From: Anaspis maculata
Lineage: Eukaryota; Arthropoda; Insecta; Coleoptera; Scraptiidae
DNA: 64,000 nt
Assembly: GCA_949128115.1 (NCBI GenBank)
Contig: OX421967.1
Coordinates: forward strand, 23,824,635-23,888,634
Direction: 5' to 3'
The position numbers were made by a program, and so were the translations under genes. Shown here in pieces: positions 46,696 to 57,624 of the stretch (positions within the stretch are counted from its first letter, which is position 1; each line of letters starts with the position of its first letter). The notes below the pieces were generated by a model. The model was given only the letters and a program-made list of their open reading frames with translations. It was not told the origin of the DNA and did no database searches.

Positions 46696-47769
46696 CAGGG
46701 TGTTCGGGTCTGGTTATTACAAACTTTGAGGGATGATTCCCCATCAATAATAAAGTCGAAAGAACACAAAACTCATGGTCCTAAAATGCTTCCTTAAAGA
46801 GATACAGGGTGTTGAAGTTAACTTTTTTCACTGTAAGTGTTGAAGTTCGTTTTTTCACAGTAACTTTTGAACCGTTGAACCAATTTTAATCAAATTTGAA
46901 CCAAAGTTCAGTCAACTGAGTCTCCATCGAATAATGATACCACAATTCATCAAAAATTTCTGGGGGCGTAGATAATAGGAGAATGTCCCCTATTTTCACC
47001 CCTATTTTCATCTCCCCTTATTATTTTTTCAAATTGTTGATATTTTCGGATTCTACGTTCAATTTAGAAAAAAAGTTACTCTTAAGAAATTTTGATTAGA
47101 AACTTCGTTTCCGAGATATTTGGTTTTTAAACTTTGGAAAACATCTCGAAATCGCCCCCTTTTAAAAGCCAAAATTGTTTTTCTCTGAAAACGCCTCGTT
47201 TCTTAGCAAAAAATGGCAGTAAATCAACTTAAGCGACCTAGAAAATTTATTCCAGTTCAGGAATCATGATAGTTTTTTTTGATGAGTTTTCTTGGATTTT
47301 AATTTTTAGGCCTTCGAAAGTCGCGATTTCGAAGCGTTTTTCAAAGTTTCAAACCCAAATATCTCAGAAATGGAGCCTCTAATCAAAATTTTGCAAGGGT
47401 AACTCTTTTTCTTCTAAATTAAACGTAGAATCCGAAACTATCAATAATTTTGAAAAATAATCAGGGGAGATAAAAATAGGAGCGAAAATAGGAGACATTC
47501 CCTATTATCTACGCCCCCAGAAATTTTTTATGAATTGTGGTATTATTATTCGATGGAGACTCATTTGACTAGACTTTGGTTCAAATTTGATCAAAATCGG
47601 TCCAACGGTTCAAAAGTTACGGTGAAAAAACCATTTGAAAAAGTCAACTTCAACACCCTGTATCTTTTTAAGGAAGCATTTTAAGACCATGAGTTTTTTG
47701 TTCTTTCGGCTTTATTTTTGATGAGGAATCATTCCTCAAAGTTTGTAATAACCAGACCCGAACACCCTG
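46696..47769. mobile_element. 1.07-kb palindromic element with CAGGGTGTTCGGGTC ends
   Basis: TA at 46694-46695 and 47770-47771; ends CAGGGTGTTCGGGTCTGGTT and complement. The arms are alignable almost to the centre near 47230. A second motif (GATACAGGGTGTTGAAGTTA) lies 105 bp inside both ends, in mirrored positions. No coding capacity. Confidence 0.9.
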
Positions 47770-48040
47770 TAGACATGATGATGAAATTACACAAACTTGA
47801 TTGAGAACTTTTACTGCATCTGTGTGCCAAATTTCAACTCTATATTTTCAATTTAGAGCTTGGACAGACAAGCCCAGACCCAATGTGCCACCTGAGGGCT
47901 TCCGATCAAAATCATTTGCCTAAAGTCTAATCAGATCATTCCAGGCTGAACTTATGCTTTAGTGCCTGATTTCGATTTGATCGGATCAATAATTCGGTCA
48001 TTATCGTGGCAGAACCGCTTAATTTGCACGATCGCATAAT

Positions 48041-49732
48041 AGTGCAGTCATTTTGGGAAAAAAGCAAAAAAAATTCGCAATGGAAGGAGACTTGGTACAG
48101 TGATAGTACAAAGCCTTCTGATCAACATACTAAAAGTCCCCGGAAATCAACCTTGTGCTACGGCCGCCATATTGGAAAATGTCTTAAGATGTCTGCAAAT
48201 TTTAGGTTTTTCGCCTATATCTCTGTAACCGTTGAAAACATCGATTTCATTTTTGAAGCAAAAGCTAGAGCATATGAAACCGAATATTTTGGTGTGTATG
48301 AATTGAGTATCGCTTTGACAGTTCTTCAGATATAGGCGTTTGAATGTTCAAATTTTCCAAATCTAAAATTATGTGTTATTTTACATGATTTTGGGTGGAA
48401 ATTTTTCACGACTATCATCAGTGCTTTCCTCATGTGATTTGAAGCCTTGCCTGATCAGACGGTTTGCCAGAAATTGTGCCGTTTGACCTGTGTGACGTCA
48501 TCAATTCCAGATGGTGACCCAATTTTATCTCTTGAATCAAAATAGATATAATCATGAAAATCACCAGATGGATGCAGAATTTCATGCTGATCAAGATGCC
48601 GCAAACTGTTCTAGAATATCTTCAACCGCTTCTGAAATATTTCAATTTCAAGCTGGCGCACGATGAATTGGATAAATAATGGAAATATTCAGTAGGCCTT
48701 GATTTTATGACAATATTCTAATAAAAATTATCACACAGGTGTAGAATTGAATGCTGGGCGAGGAGCATTGGATAGTTCTGAAACATCTTCAACCGTTTCC
48801 AAAATATTCGAAATTGAAGCCGACAGCCGTGAAGAAAACTTGAAAAATTGTAGCGGGCCTTGAAACCCCCTGGTCGGCATTTCACACCAAATTTCTCGAA
48901 ATTCTGCCCGAAAAGCCGAGTTTTCGCCGCGAAACGTGTCAAGGTATTGGGAACGGATTATTCAAACATCTGTTCCCTTGTGAAGTTTGGAATGAATTAT
49001 GAAATTCCGAAAAATCTTGGCAAATTCGGCATAAATTTCGAAAAATTCTCACCCTCAACTTTAGTTGTGGTTCGTTTGCGAAAAGTTTTTAAATCACCTC
49101 ATAGAAACCGCTGACGGCAACCAAACGACCTGCCGACATATTTTGTGAAAACCAGACGTCGGATCTTGGCGGGGTATTTTTTTTTTTTAAATTCGCAAAC
49201 GAACCACAACTAAAGTTGAGGGTGAGAATTTTTCCGAAATTTTTGCCGAATTTGCCAAGATTTTTCGGACTTTCATAATTCATTCCAAACGCCAAAATCC
49301 GACGTCTGGTTTTCACAAAATATGTCTGCAGGTCGTTGGGTTGCCGTCAGCGGTTTCTATGAGGTGAAGTTTTTGGTTGTCATCTGTCAAACGGAAGTAT
49401 CACTATCAAAAAATGACAGAAGCTATATCTCACAGAACTTGACTTGCAAAATGCCGTTTGAAGCCCATGAAAAACTGTATTCAGAATGGTTGAAGATATT
49501 GCCCTACCTGTCACCTGTCAAAAAATAAAAAATGTCAAAGTTCAAAACTTTACCATTCAATTATTCAAAATCTATCCGATGAATTGGGACCAAATTTGGT
49601 AGGAAGCAACAAAACACAAGAGTCAAATTGAGTCTGCAGTTGCAATTTTCCACCATTTTCCCGTCGGGCGTTATGAATTTTCAAATTTTCTCCTAGCCGT
49701 TGCCACCCGAGAGAAAGACTCTAGTCCGGTGG
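48041..49732. other. repeat-derived intronic DNA, no gene
   Basis: The open frames are short. A 270-bp inverted repeat lies at 49097-49366 (CACCTCATAGAAACCGCTGA and complement). A 45-base block near 49045-49085 also recurs inverted at 49195-49240. The GTTTGACAG-type sequence at 49380-49430 belongs to repeat X. Confidence 0.45.
49097..49366. repeat. 270-bp inverted repeat
   Basis: Arms contain CGCTGACGGCAACC and AAAACCAGACGTCGGAT with their complements; the ~110-bp centre is unique. A likely MITE, but no target duplication could be assigned. Confidence 0.7.
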
Positions 49733-51464
49733 ACTAGCGCCAAATATTGCCCAAACTATGCATTTTATGACTGCGGAACAATTTTTTGCAGGCATGTCGG
49801 GAACCCTTCCTCTATCATTTGAGAAGTGCTGCCAAGCAAATTTTCAATGTGGGGGGCCAGGGGGGTCCCTTTTTTGACAACTTGAATAGTTTTTTGTCGA
49901 TAAAATCCGTGATAAAAATGCTATAAAAAAAACTTCAACGGATTATTGAACAGCAACTCAAAATGTCACTTATGTGTGATGAAACTTATTACAGGGTAAG
50001 CAGGTTCCGAGAAAGATGACTTTCCGTCAACATGCAATATGATGAAGAAAAAATTGCGCCAAAGACTTTTAGCTTCGTCATTGAAAGATGCCGATTGGCA
50101 TATTTGTTGATCATACGCACCTGAACTGGTCGAGAACCGTACCCAACTGCGTCATTGGTGCTGGAGCTATATACAGAGTGGAAGAGAAAAATATTTTTGT
50201 TATTTTTTATTTCAAAAACCAAGATAGATAAAGTGATCGAAATTTAGGAATTGATGCTTCATTCAATGCGTGTGAAGACACAACAAACCGTTTTAAATAA
50301 TCTTGAAGCGTTCCTGAAATATTTTGAAAAAACTTAAGAATATCATAAAAATTTTACTTTCTACTTTGATCTCGTATTTTCCATTATATAGAGGTATATA
50401 CTATAATTTAACAACAAATTAGGGTGAAAACTAAACAGCCACATCACTCACCGGCATCAATCATGTATGCGTCAATGCGTCATATACAGGGTGTAAGAAA
50501 AAATTGTTGTTTTCTTTGCTGTTATAGAAAAATCAAGACATAAAAAGTGAAAAATTAGAGAGGTAAGAAGTTTCCGGGAAAACAAACCAAGCCAAGACAC
50601 CTGATAAGGTAAATTACTGACGTGAATGTGTAATCCACACGTTTTTTGGTTGTTTTTTCATATACAGCAAAAAAAAAACAGCCATTTTTTCTTACACCCT
50701 GTATACAACGCATACATGATTGATGCCGGTGATGGTGCTGTTTAGTTTCAACCATAATTTATTGTATATTGTGAAATTTATTGCATAACTTAAGGATATA
50801 CATCTGTATAATGGAAAATACGAAATCAAAGTAAGAAGTAAAATTTTGATGATATTCTTCAGTTTTTTTGGAAATATTTCAGGAACGCTTCAAGATATTT
50901 CAAAACGGTTTGTTGTGTCTTCACATGAATTGAATGAAACATCAATTCCTCAATTTTGTTCGCTTCATCTATCTTGGTTTTTCAAATAAATAAAAACAAA
51001 AATATTTTTCTCTTCCACCCTGTATATAGCTCCGGCACTGTTGACGCTGTTGGGTGTCGTTCTCAACCAGTTCAGTTGGATATGATCAACAAATATGCCA
51101 ATCGGCATTTTCCAATGACGGAGCTGAAGGTCTTTGGCACAATATTTTCTTTATTATATTGCATGTTGACGGAAAGTCATTTTTTTCGGAACCTGTTCAC
51201 CCTGTAACAATTTTCATCACACGTAAGTGACCTTTCGAGTTGCCTTCTCAATAATCCGTTGGAATTTTCTATTTAGCATTTTTATTACGGATTTTATCGA
51301 CAAAAAACGATTTAAGTTGTCAAAAAAGGGCCCCCCTGACCCCCCACATTGAAAAATTGCTTGGCAGCACTCCTCAAATGATAGATGAAGGCTTTCTGAA
51401 CATGCCTGCAAAAAATTGTTCCGTAGTCATAAAATGCACAGTTATAACCCTAGTCCACCGGACT
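49733..51464. mobile_element. 1.73-kb palindromic element with AGTCCRSYGGACT ends
   Basis: The ends are themselves palindromic: AGTCCGGTGGACT (49733) and AGTCCACCGGACT (51452-51464). The arms (about 830 bp each, centre near 50600) match closely. Each contains, in mirrored order, three internal CAGGGT/CACCCTGT-type motifs: CAGGGTAAGCAGGTTCCG, CAGAGTGGAAGAGAAAAA and CAGGGTGTAAGAAAAAA. This looks like several older elements mirrored as a unit. No coding capacity. Confidence 0.85.
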
Positions 51465-52650
51465 ACTCACCCGGATTTCCACCAGGATGACTCGTTTTTG
51501 ATGCAGCACTCCACTCAAAAATTCATTCCTGCTCGAGGATCGACTTTTTTCGAAAAATTTCGACTGATATCGGAAGTAGATTGAACTGGGCGTCTTGTAG
51601 ATCTATTTTTAAAATCGACACAGCTTCGGTTTTCCGACGGTAATTTTTTCAATAACAAATTTGCACATTCCGTGAATTTGAAACAAGTGAGTATGCCTTC
51701 ACGTGCGTGAGTCTCAGTAGCGCATTTTCTCAAAGAGGCATATTGTGAACGTAAAGAAATTTGGTTGAAGGAGAAACACCATTCCTTGCCCACTTTCTTC
51801 ATTCGAAACTCATTGTGATATTTTGTTATCAGAATGGGGTACTTGCCAACGAAATAGATTTGAATGAAAATTATTTCACTCATCAATATTTTTTTGTTTG
51901 AGGGCGGGAGCTGGGAGCGGCGACTAATCAAAAGTGGCCTATTTCTTCCCATTTTTAGTCAGCTATCTATATAGCGGAACAATTAGATCGCCATGTCTTC
52001 AGGGTTATGTTTTACATTTATCTCTTACTTTGGAGGCGGCGTGTGGGAGCGGCAGAGTTTGGCAAAGAAATTCTTCCACAGTTTGAGTTGGGAGTTTCTG
52101 AATGTTTGAGGTAACATTAAAATGTAAATCAGTGGAAATTATTGAAAGTTGCACTTTTTTTCTTTTGGGGGTGGAAGTTGGAGGCGGCGTCATATCAAAA
52201 GTAGCCTATTCTTTCCCATTTTTAGTAAGCTATCTAAAGTGGTCAACAAAATAAGTGTCTATGTCGATATTTGTATAGTTTTTCAAAACTTGACAGCTTT
52301 GGAATCTTTCGCGCGATTTTGGATCTGTTTGAACTGGTGGATAGCCTCATTCTTTGGCTATCGGATCCAAGTTTTGCGGATATTGAGAAAGCCCAATAAA
52401 ATTTCTACAGGGTGTCAAATAAAGCAATGCAAAAGTTTTGAAAGTTTCGCTAACCCCCATTTTGCCAAGAAATTTTTTTTGTGGATACCAACACCAAAAA
52501 TATGAAGAATGATGTATTCTCTCGAAAAGGTTTTCGATTCATCCCCCTATTTCTGTTTAAAAAAAAGTTATGCCATTTTTTCCTCAATCTACACTTTTCG
52601 ACAATTAACGTTACAACTGGCCATATTATCGAGGCAAATTTGACAACAAT

Positions 52651-52937
52651 GGGGCCTTGCACTGCCACTTTTACACACCGAGGGCGCCACGACCGTTGGG
52701 GGCAAATTCGACGATTTTGACGGCGTTGACGCTTCAGCGACCGACGTCCGTCATTTTATGTCTTGATTTGAAATTTGGATAACCTCTGTTTCTTGCTTGA
52801 CGTCTCCAGTCACTGTCAGTTACTGGTCAAACTACTCAAACTCCCCTGTTTTTTGCGTCGTTACGGCCGCTTTATCGAAGTAGGCGCCCCCTACAGTAGT
52901 GGCGACCTCACGTTGAGTTTTTCAATTGCAAGGCCCC
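52651..52937. mobile_element. 287-bp GC-richer MITE nested in the Tc1 arm
   Basis: Ends GGGGCCTTGCA and TGCAAGGCCCC. The opposite arm (near 55445-55455) reads GTATCAATTGTTGTC without interruption, proving an insertion. Either AT is duplicated on both sides, or the ends include one more base pair (TGGGGCC/GGCCCCA) and no target duplication exists. Noticeably richer in G+C than the surroundings. Confidence 0.8.
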
Positions 52938-53240
52938 ATTGATACTTCCACTTGAAAAACTGTCCCATGAAAAACATTTTCTTTACTCACCCCTAAAATG
53001 ATTATCTACGGTCAGTGCCTTAAGCCCCTGCGGACCGACTTAGAATGTAGCCTGCTGGAGCGGGCATCAGGATGGGATAGTACTGTGTCACAACAGATTT
53101 ACCACATCAACCATATCAAACCCCCTTTGATATTGTTTGTTAGGGGTTGTTTTCAAAAAATTGGTAATTGATAACTTGAGAAGAAAAAGACCTAGAGACA
53201 AAATTTTTATTTCATGTTCAATCGCATACGGTGACACATT

Positions 53241-54407
53241 TTGCAACGTAGTGGGGGTGTCCTTCTTAGCAACCCTTACTTAAGGGACGGAAATGTTTTT
53301 GTAGGAGTGTGTGGTTTCATTTCTTATGGTTTCGTCTCTTCTGAATTCAATTTTGGTATTAAAAATTGTTTTTATTCAACATTATCTCCTATTCGGGTAA
53401 AACTCGTTCGATTGGTTTGTCATTTGTCACGAATGCGAGAGAGAAGCGACACCATCGACAACATTGCGGCACTTTTTAGGACCTCCTCTAGGTCCATAAG
53501 TCGTGCAATTCGACGTCTGGCAGCTGGAGACATTAATTACCGTCGTGGAGGAAGAACTCGGAAAACAACCGCTGCGCAGGATCGCTTTGTTCGAAGGGCG
53601 ATCCAGAGAAAACCGACCACTACTGCAAGTGCCATCAACAACGTGTTGAGGGCCACGACGGGGATCCAGCTGTCAAACCAAACTGTCAGACGAAGATTGC
53701 ACGACTCTGGGCTAAGAGCGAGAAGAAGAGCCTCATGCCCTTTAATGAACCGACGTCATCGCGCCGTGCGTCTCCAATGGGCTAGGGACCACCAGAACTG
53801 GGGAATAGCTGAATGGGGTAGATGTTTGTTTACGGATGAAAGTAAGTTCAATTTGTTCCATTCGGATGGGCGTGTTTTGGTGTGGAGAAGAAGAAATGAA
53901 AGATTTTTGGAAGAGCACATGGAGGCGAGAGTGGCGTTTGGAGGTGGAGGAGTGACTGTTTGGGGTGGAATCACGATGACAGGAAAGAGTGAGTTGGTGG
54001 TGTTAAGAGGACAGAGCATGAATGGAGAGAGATATCGAGATTTGTGTATTAGGGATATTGTGGTCCCCTACGCGCAAAACTTCGGTGATGGATTCATTCT
54101 GGTTGACGACAACGCGAGACCACATCGTGCACGTATTGTCACCGAATTTTTGAGGGATCACAATATTGAGCGAATGGATTGGCCACCCTTGTCTCCTGAT
54201 ATGAATGTGATTGAGCATGTATGGAGTAGAATGAAGAGAAATATGAAAGAAAGGGAAGGACAAATTGAAAATTTTGATGACTTGGCGGATGCGATTCAGG
54301 TTGAATGGGATGCTATTCCTCAGGAGTTTTTGCGAAACCTGGTGGAGAGTATGCCTCGAAGGGTTGCGGCTCTCATTAGAGCTAGAGGAGGTCCCACCAA
54401 ATACTGA
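53241..54407 (+). CDS. Tc1-like transposase, DD34E
   Basis: A 388-codon frame encoding a cut-and-paste transposase. Around residues 55-95 lies a helix-turn-helix (TIDNIAALFRTSSRSISRAI), followed by a basic GGRTRK hinge (103-108) and a second DNA-binding helix region (NQTVRRRLHDSGL, 146-158). The catalytic triad is D199 in FTDESKF, D290 in VDDNARPH and E325 in SPDMNVIEHVW; the second spacing is 34 residues, giving DD34E. The first ~40 codons overlap the left inverted arm, so translation may really start later; M65 would remove part of the first helix and is less attractive. The frame is uninterrupted to the stop, so activity is plausible. The product acts only on its own element. Confidence 0.93.
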   Translation: MQRSGGVLLSNPYLRDGNVFVGVCGFISYGFVSSEFNFGIKNCFYSTLSPIRVKLVRLVCHLSRMRERSDTIDNIAALFRTSSRSISRAIRRLAAGDINYRRGGRTRKTTAAQDRFVRRAIQRKPTTTASAINNVLRATTGIQLSNQTVRRRLHDSGLRARRRASCPLMNRRHRAVRLQWARDHQNWGIAEWGRCLFTDESKFNLFHSDGRVLVWRRRNERFLEEHMEARVAFGGGGVTVWGGITMTGKSELVVLRGQSMNGERYRDLCIRDIVVPYAQNFGDGFILVDDNARPHRARIVTEFLRDHNIERMDWPPLSPDMNVIEHVWSRMKRNMKEREGQIENFDDLADAIQVEWDAIPQEFLRNLVESMPRRVAALIRARGGPTKY

Positions 54408-55869
54408 TGAAGATGAACTTATGTGAGTGATTCAAGGATATTTTCATATCCCTCGTGTCTAACGGTGTTTCCTTTTTTAGTCGCAGCCGAAGAGTATTTT
54501 GCGGAGAGACCCGAAGGCAGTTCCTAGTTACACTTTTACTTGGTTTGAGGTGACTAGTGACGTGGCGCACTAACCGAGGAAGAACGAGTGCTTTACGTGT
54601 CCTCCGAGACACGAAGACAAGCGAGTTGGCTATTTTTGCGTGAGACTCTAGGCGCGGGCGTATCTCCAACTTGAAATCAAGTCCATAGTTCCGGCTACGC
54701 TTGCTCTATAGGTAAACCCCAGTGGAAGTCTGGTGTACACAATGGTGGCGGTCAATGGAAATCACATGGAAGTCAGTAGAAGTTACGTGGAAATCAGTGG
54801 AAGTCTTGTCTACAAAATTTTTGCTGTCTTTGACCGCGCCGAGTTTGAAAGCAACTGAAAGTTAAAACTGGGCTGTACCAATTTTTTTCGCTACTGATAG
54901 TATAACTCTATCGATTTTATGGAAACATTGTTTTCAATTGTAAACATTTTGTCACAATAAAGAAAAACTCCATCCGAAGTTATGAACTTGATTCTTTCTT
55001 TCAAATGGTAACATTTGTTCAAAATCAATTTTAATTGCCAAAATTGCATTCAGAACAGACGAAACCATAAGAAATGATACCAAACACTTGAACAAAAACA
55101 TTTCCATCCCTTAAGTAAGGGTAGCTATGAATCACACCCCCACTTTGTTGCAAAATGCGTCACCGTATGCGATTGAACGTCAAATAAGAAATTAGCCTCT
55201 AGGTCTTCTCGTTCTCAAGTTATCAATTTTCAATTTTTTTAAAACAACCCTTAACAAACATTATCAGAGGGTTTCATATGGTTAATGTTGTAAATCTGAT
55301 GTGATACAGTGCTATTCCATCTCCAGCTCCAGCAGGCTACATTCTTACTCGGTCCGCAGGGGCTTTAGGCACTGACCGTAGATAATCATTTTAGGGGTGA
55401 GTAAAGAAAATGTTTTTCATGGGACAGTTTTTCAAGTGAAAGTATCAATTGTTGTCAAATTTGCCTCGATAATATGGCCAGTTGTAACGTTAATTGTCGA
55501 AAAGTGTAGATTGAGGAAAAAATGGCATAACTTTTTTTTAAACAGAAATAGGGGGATGAATCGAAAACCTTTTCGAGAGAATACATCATTCTTCATATTT
55601 TTGGTGTTGGTATCCACAAAAAAAATTTCTTGGCTAAATGGGGGTTAGCGAAACTTTCAAAACTTTTGCATTGCTTTATTTGACACCCTGTAGAAATTTT
55701 ATTGGGCTTTCTCAATATCCGCAAAACTTGGATCCGATAGCCAAAGAATGAGGCTATCCACCAGTTCAAACAGATCCAAAATCGCGCGAAAGATTCCAAA
55801 GCTGTCAAGTTTTGAAAAACTATACAAATATCGACATAGACACTTATTTTGTTGACCACTATATATAGC

Positions 55870-56912
55870 GAAAGAATTAGATCGTTTTGTCTTCAAGTTT
55901 ATGTTTTTCATTCATCTCTCACTTTGATGGCAGCGTATGGGGGCGGCAGCATTCGGCAAAGTAACTGTTGCACAGTTTGAGTTGGAAGTTACTAAATGTA
56001 AGGGAAATATGACAATCAGTGAAAATTGTGAATGTTGCATTTTTTTGCTTGGAGGCGGCAGCTGGAGGCGGCGGCTAATTTAAAGTGGCCTATCTTTTTC
56101 CAATTTCAGTCAGCTATCAATATAGTGAAAGAATTAGATCGCTATGTCTTCAGGTTCATGTTTTTCATTCATCTCTTACTTTGGGGGCGGCGTGTGGGAG
56201 CGGCAGCGTTCGGCTGAGCAAATGTTGCACAATTTGAGTTGGCAGTTCCTAAATGTTGAAGGGAACATCTCAATCAGTAACATTTGTGAAAGTTGCACTT
56301 TTTATCCTTTGGGGGCGGAATCTGGGGGCGGCGACTAACCAAAAGTAGCCTATCCTTTCCCATTTTTAGTCAGCTATTTATATACCGAAAGAATCAGATC
56401 GCTATGTCTTCGGGTTTATGTTTTTCATTCATCTCTCACTTTGATGGCAGCGTATGGGGGCGGCAGCATTCAGCAAAGTAACTGTTGCACAGTTTGAGTT
56501 GGAAGTTACTAAATGTAAGGGAAATATGACCATCAGTGAAAATTGTGGAAGTTGCATTTTTTTGCTTGGAGGCGGCAGCTGGAGGCGGCGGCTAATTAAA
56601 AGTGGCCTATCTTTTTCCAATTTCAGTCAGCTATTAATATAGTGAAAGAATTAGATCGTTATGTCTTCAGGTTCATGTTTTTCATTTATCTCTTACTTTG
56701 GGGGCGGCGTGTGGGAGCGGCAGCGTTCGGCTGAGCAAATGTTGCACAATTTGAGTTGGCAGTTCCTAAATGTTGAAGGGAACATCTCAATCAGTAACAT
56801 TTGTGAAAGTTGCACTTTTTATCGTTTGGGGGCGGAATCTGGGGGCGGCGACTAACCAAAAGTAGCCTATCCTTTTCCATTTTTAGTCAGCTATTTATAT
56901 AGGTACCGAAAG
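55870..56912 (+). repeat. two-unit higher-order array (2 x ~521 bp of ~260-bp monomers)
   Basis: Monomers start at GAATTAGATCG or GAATCAGATCG near 55873, 56129, 56391, 56649 and 56912. Alternate monomers are of two types (GATGGCAGCGTATGGGGGCG and GGGGGCGGCGTGTGGGAGCG), and the dimer 55870-56390 is nearly identical to 56391-56911. Further partial monomers lie left of the Tc1 insertion (51895-52237) and right to about 57200. Confidence 0.85.
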
Positions 56913-57624
56913 AATCAGATCGCTATGTCTTCGGGTTCATGTTTTTCATTTTAAAGTGCTTGGGGGCGGTTTTTAGCAGTTTTTTCATGTTGGCGGCGCA
57001 TATTGAAGACGGAATGTTTCTTGGCTTACGTTTATAAGTGGCAACTATGTATTATTCAAAAAATGAGAACACTAGAGCATCAGGTCTGGTAGAAAGTGCA
57101 ATATTATGTTATTTCAAGTTTATCGGGGGCGGTTTTCTCTATGTTGGCGGCGCAATATGGACATCCAATATAGCCTAGCCCTCCTTTGGGAGTGGCAGCT
57201 ATGTAACAGCGAAAAAATTAGAAAGCTAGGTCGTCTAGTTTGGGAGGAGTTCGAGGAACGGACGGACGGACGGACAAAGCGGTTGCAATAGCGATTTTCA
57301 TCAAGATCCAACTGCAGCAGCGTTATCTTCAACATGCGGTGAGCGTATGAGCCACACGAAATATTAATTTTAGGTGCAAACATGCTGCTAATGAAAGTTG
57401 GGGAAAAGACTGAATTAATTTTTGGAGGAAAAATTTTCAAAATCAGACCAACGGTTCTCAAGTTTTCCTCTCTGGAAAAACTGGAAATTTTCCAACTTTT
57501 ATTCCGTGAACAGATTTCTACCATTTGTTTTTGAAGAATAGATAACTGGTTCTTGAACATTTTGCAATCATTTCTATCCAATTTCCCGGAAATTTTCCTA
57601 CTGAAAATGTGAAAATATAAAACC

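Larger units (their letters stand above)
46270..48040 (-). repeat. interspersed repeat R, copy C, split by two insertions
   Basis: The two outer parts (46270-46566 and 47770-48040) match 57620-58205 in reverse complement (GCATCCATTGTTTGGCCGAC-type, GAGAACTTTTACTGCATCTG, and TTTGCACGATCGCATAA). The other copy reads CTTTAGACATGATGATG across the junction. Here that junction carries a 125-bp MITE and then a 1,074-bp palindromic element. Confidence 0.8.
52238..55860 (+). mobile_element. 3.6-kb DD34E Tc1-type transposon with long inverted arms
   Basis: Ends AGTGGTCAACAAAATAAGTG and complement; about 830-bp inverted arms (52238-53360 with an internal MITE, and 55030-55860) surround an intact transposase. 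It is inserted in an AT-rich spot (AGCTATCTA-TATAGCG) of the tandem array; TA is the likely target, though the flanks vary. Both arms contain an internal CAGGGTGTCAAATAAAGC / GCTTTATTTGACACCCTG motif about 170 bp from the ends, so either the true ends are internal with mirrored flanks or the element has absorbed an older terminus. Confidence 0.85.
51680..57300 (+). mobile_element. hairpin-ended, satellite-carrying element, copy 4
   Basis: 5' end AAACAAGTGAGTATGCC at 51681 with hairpin CTTCACGTGCGTGAG, in which the stem pair is changed on both sides compared with copies 1-3, then AGTAGCGCATTTTC. 3' end: a (GGAC)n run at 57256-57278, then AAAGCGGTTGCAATAGCG. The flanks (GTGAATTTG on the left, CATGCGGTGAG on the right) are contiguous at about 43495-43560 in reverse complement, giving an empty site. 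The cargo is a ~260-bp tandem array, itself split by a Tc1-type transposon at 52238-55860. Confidence 0.65.
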
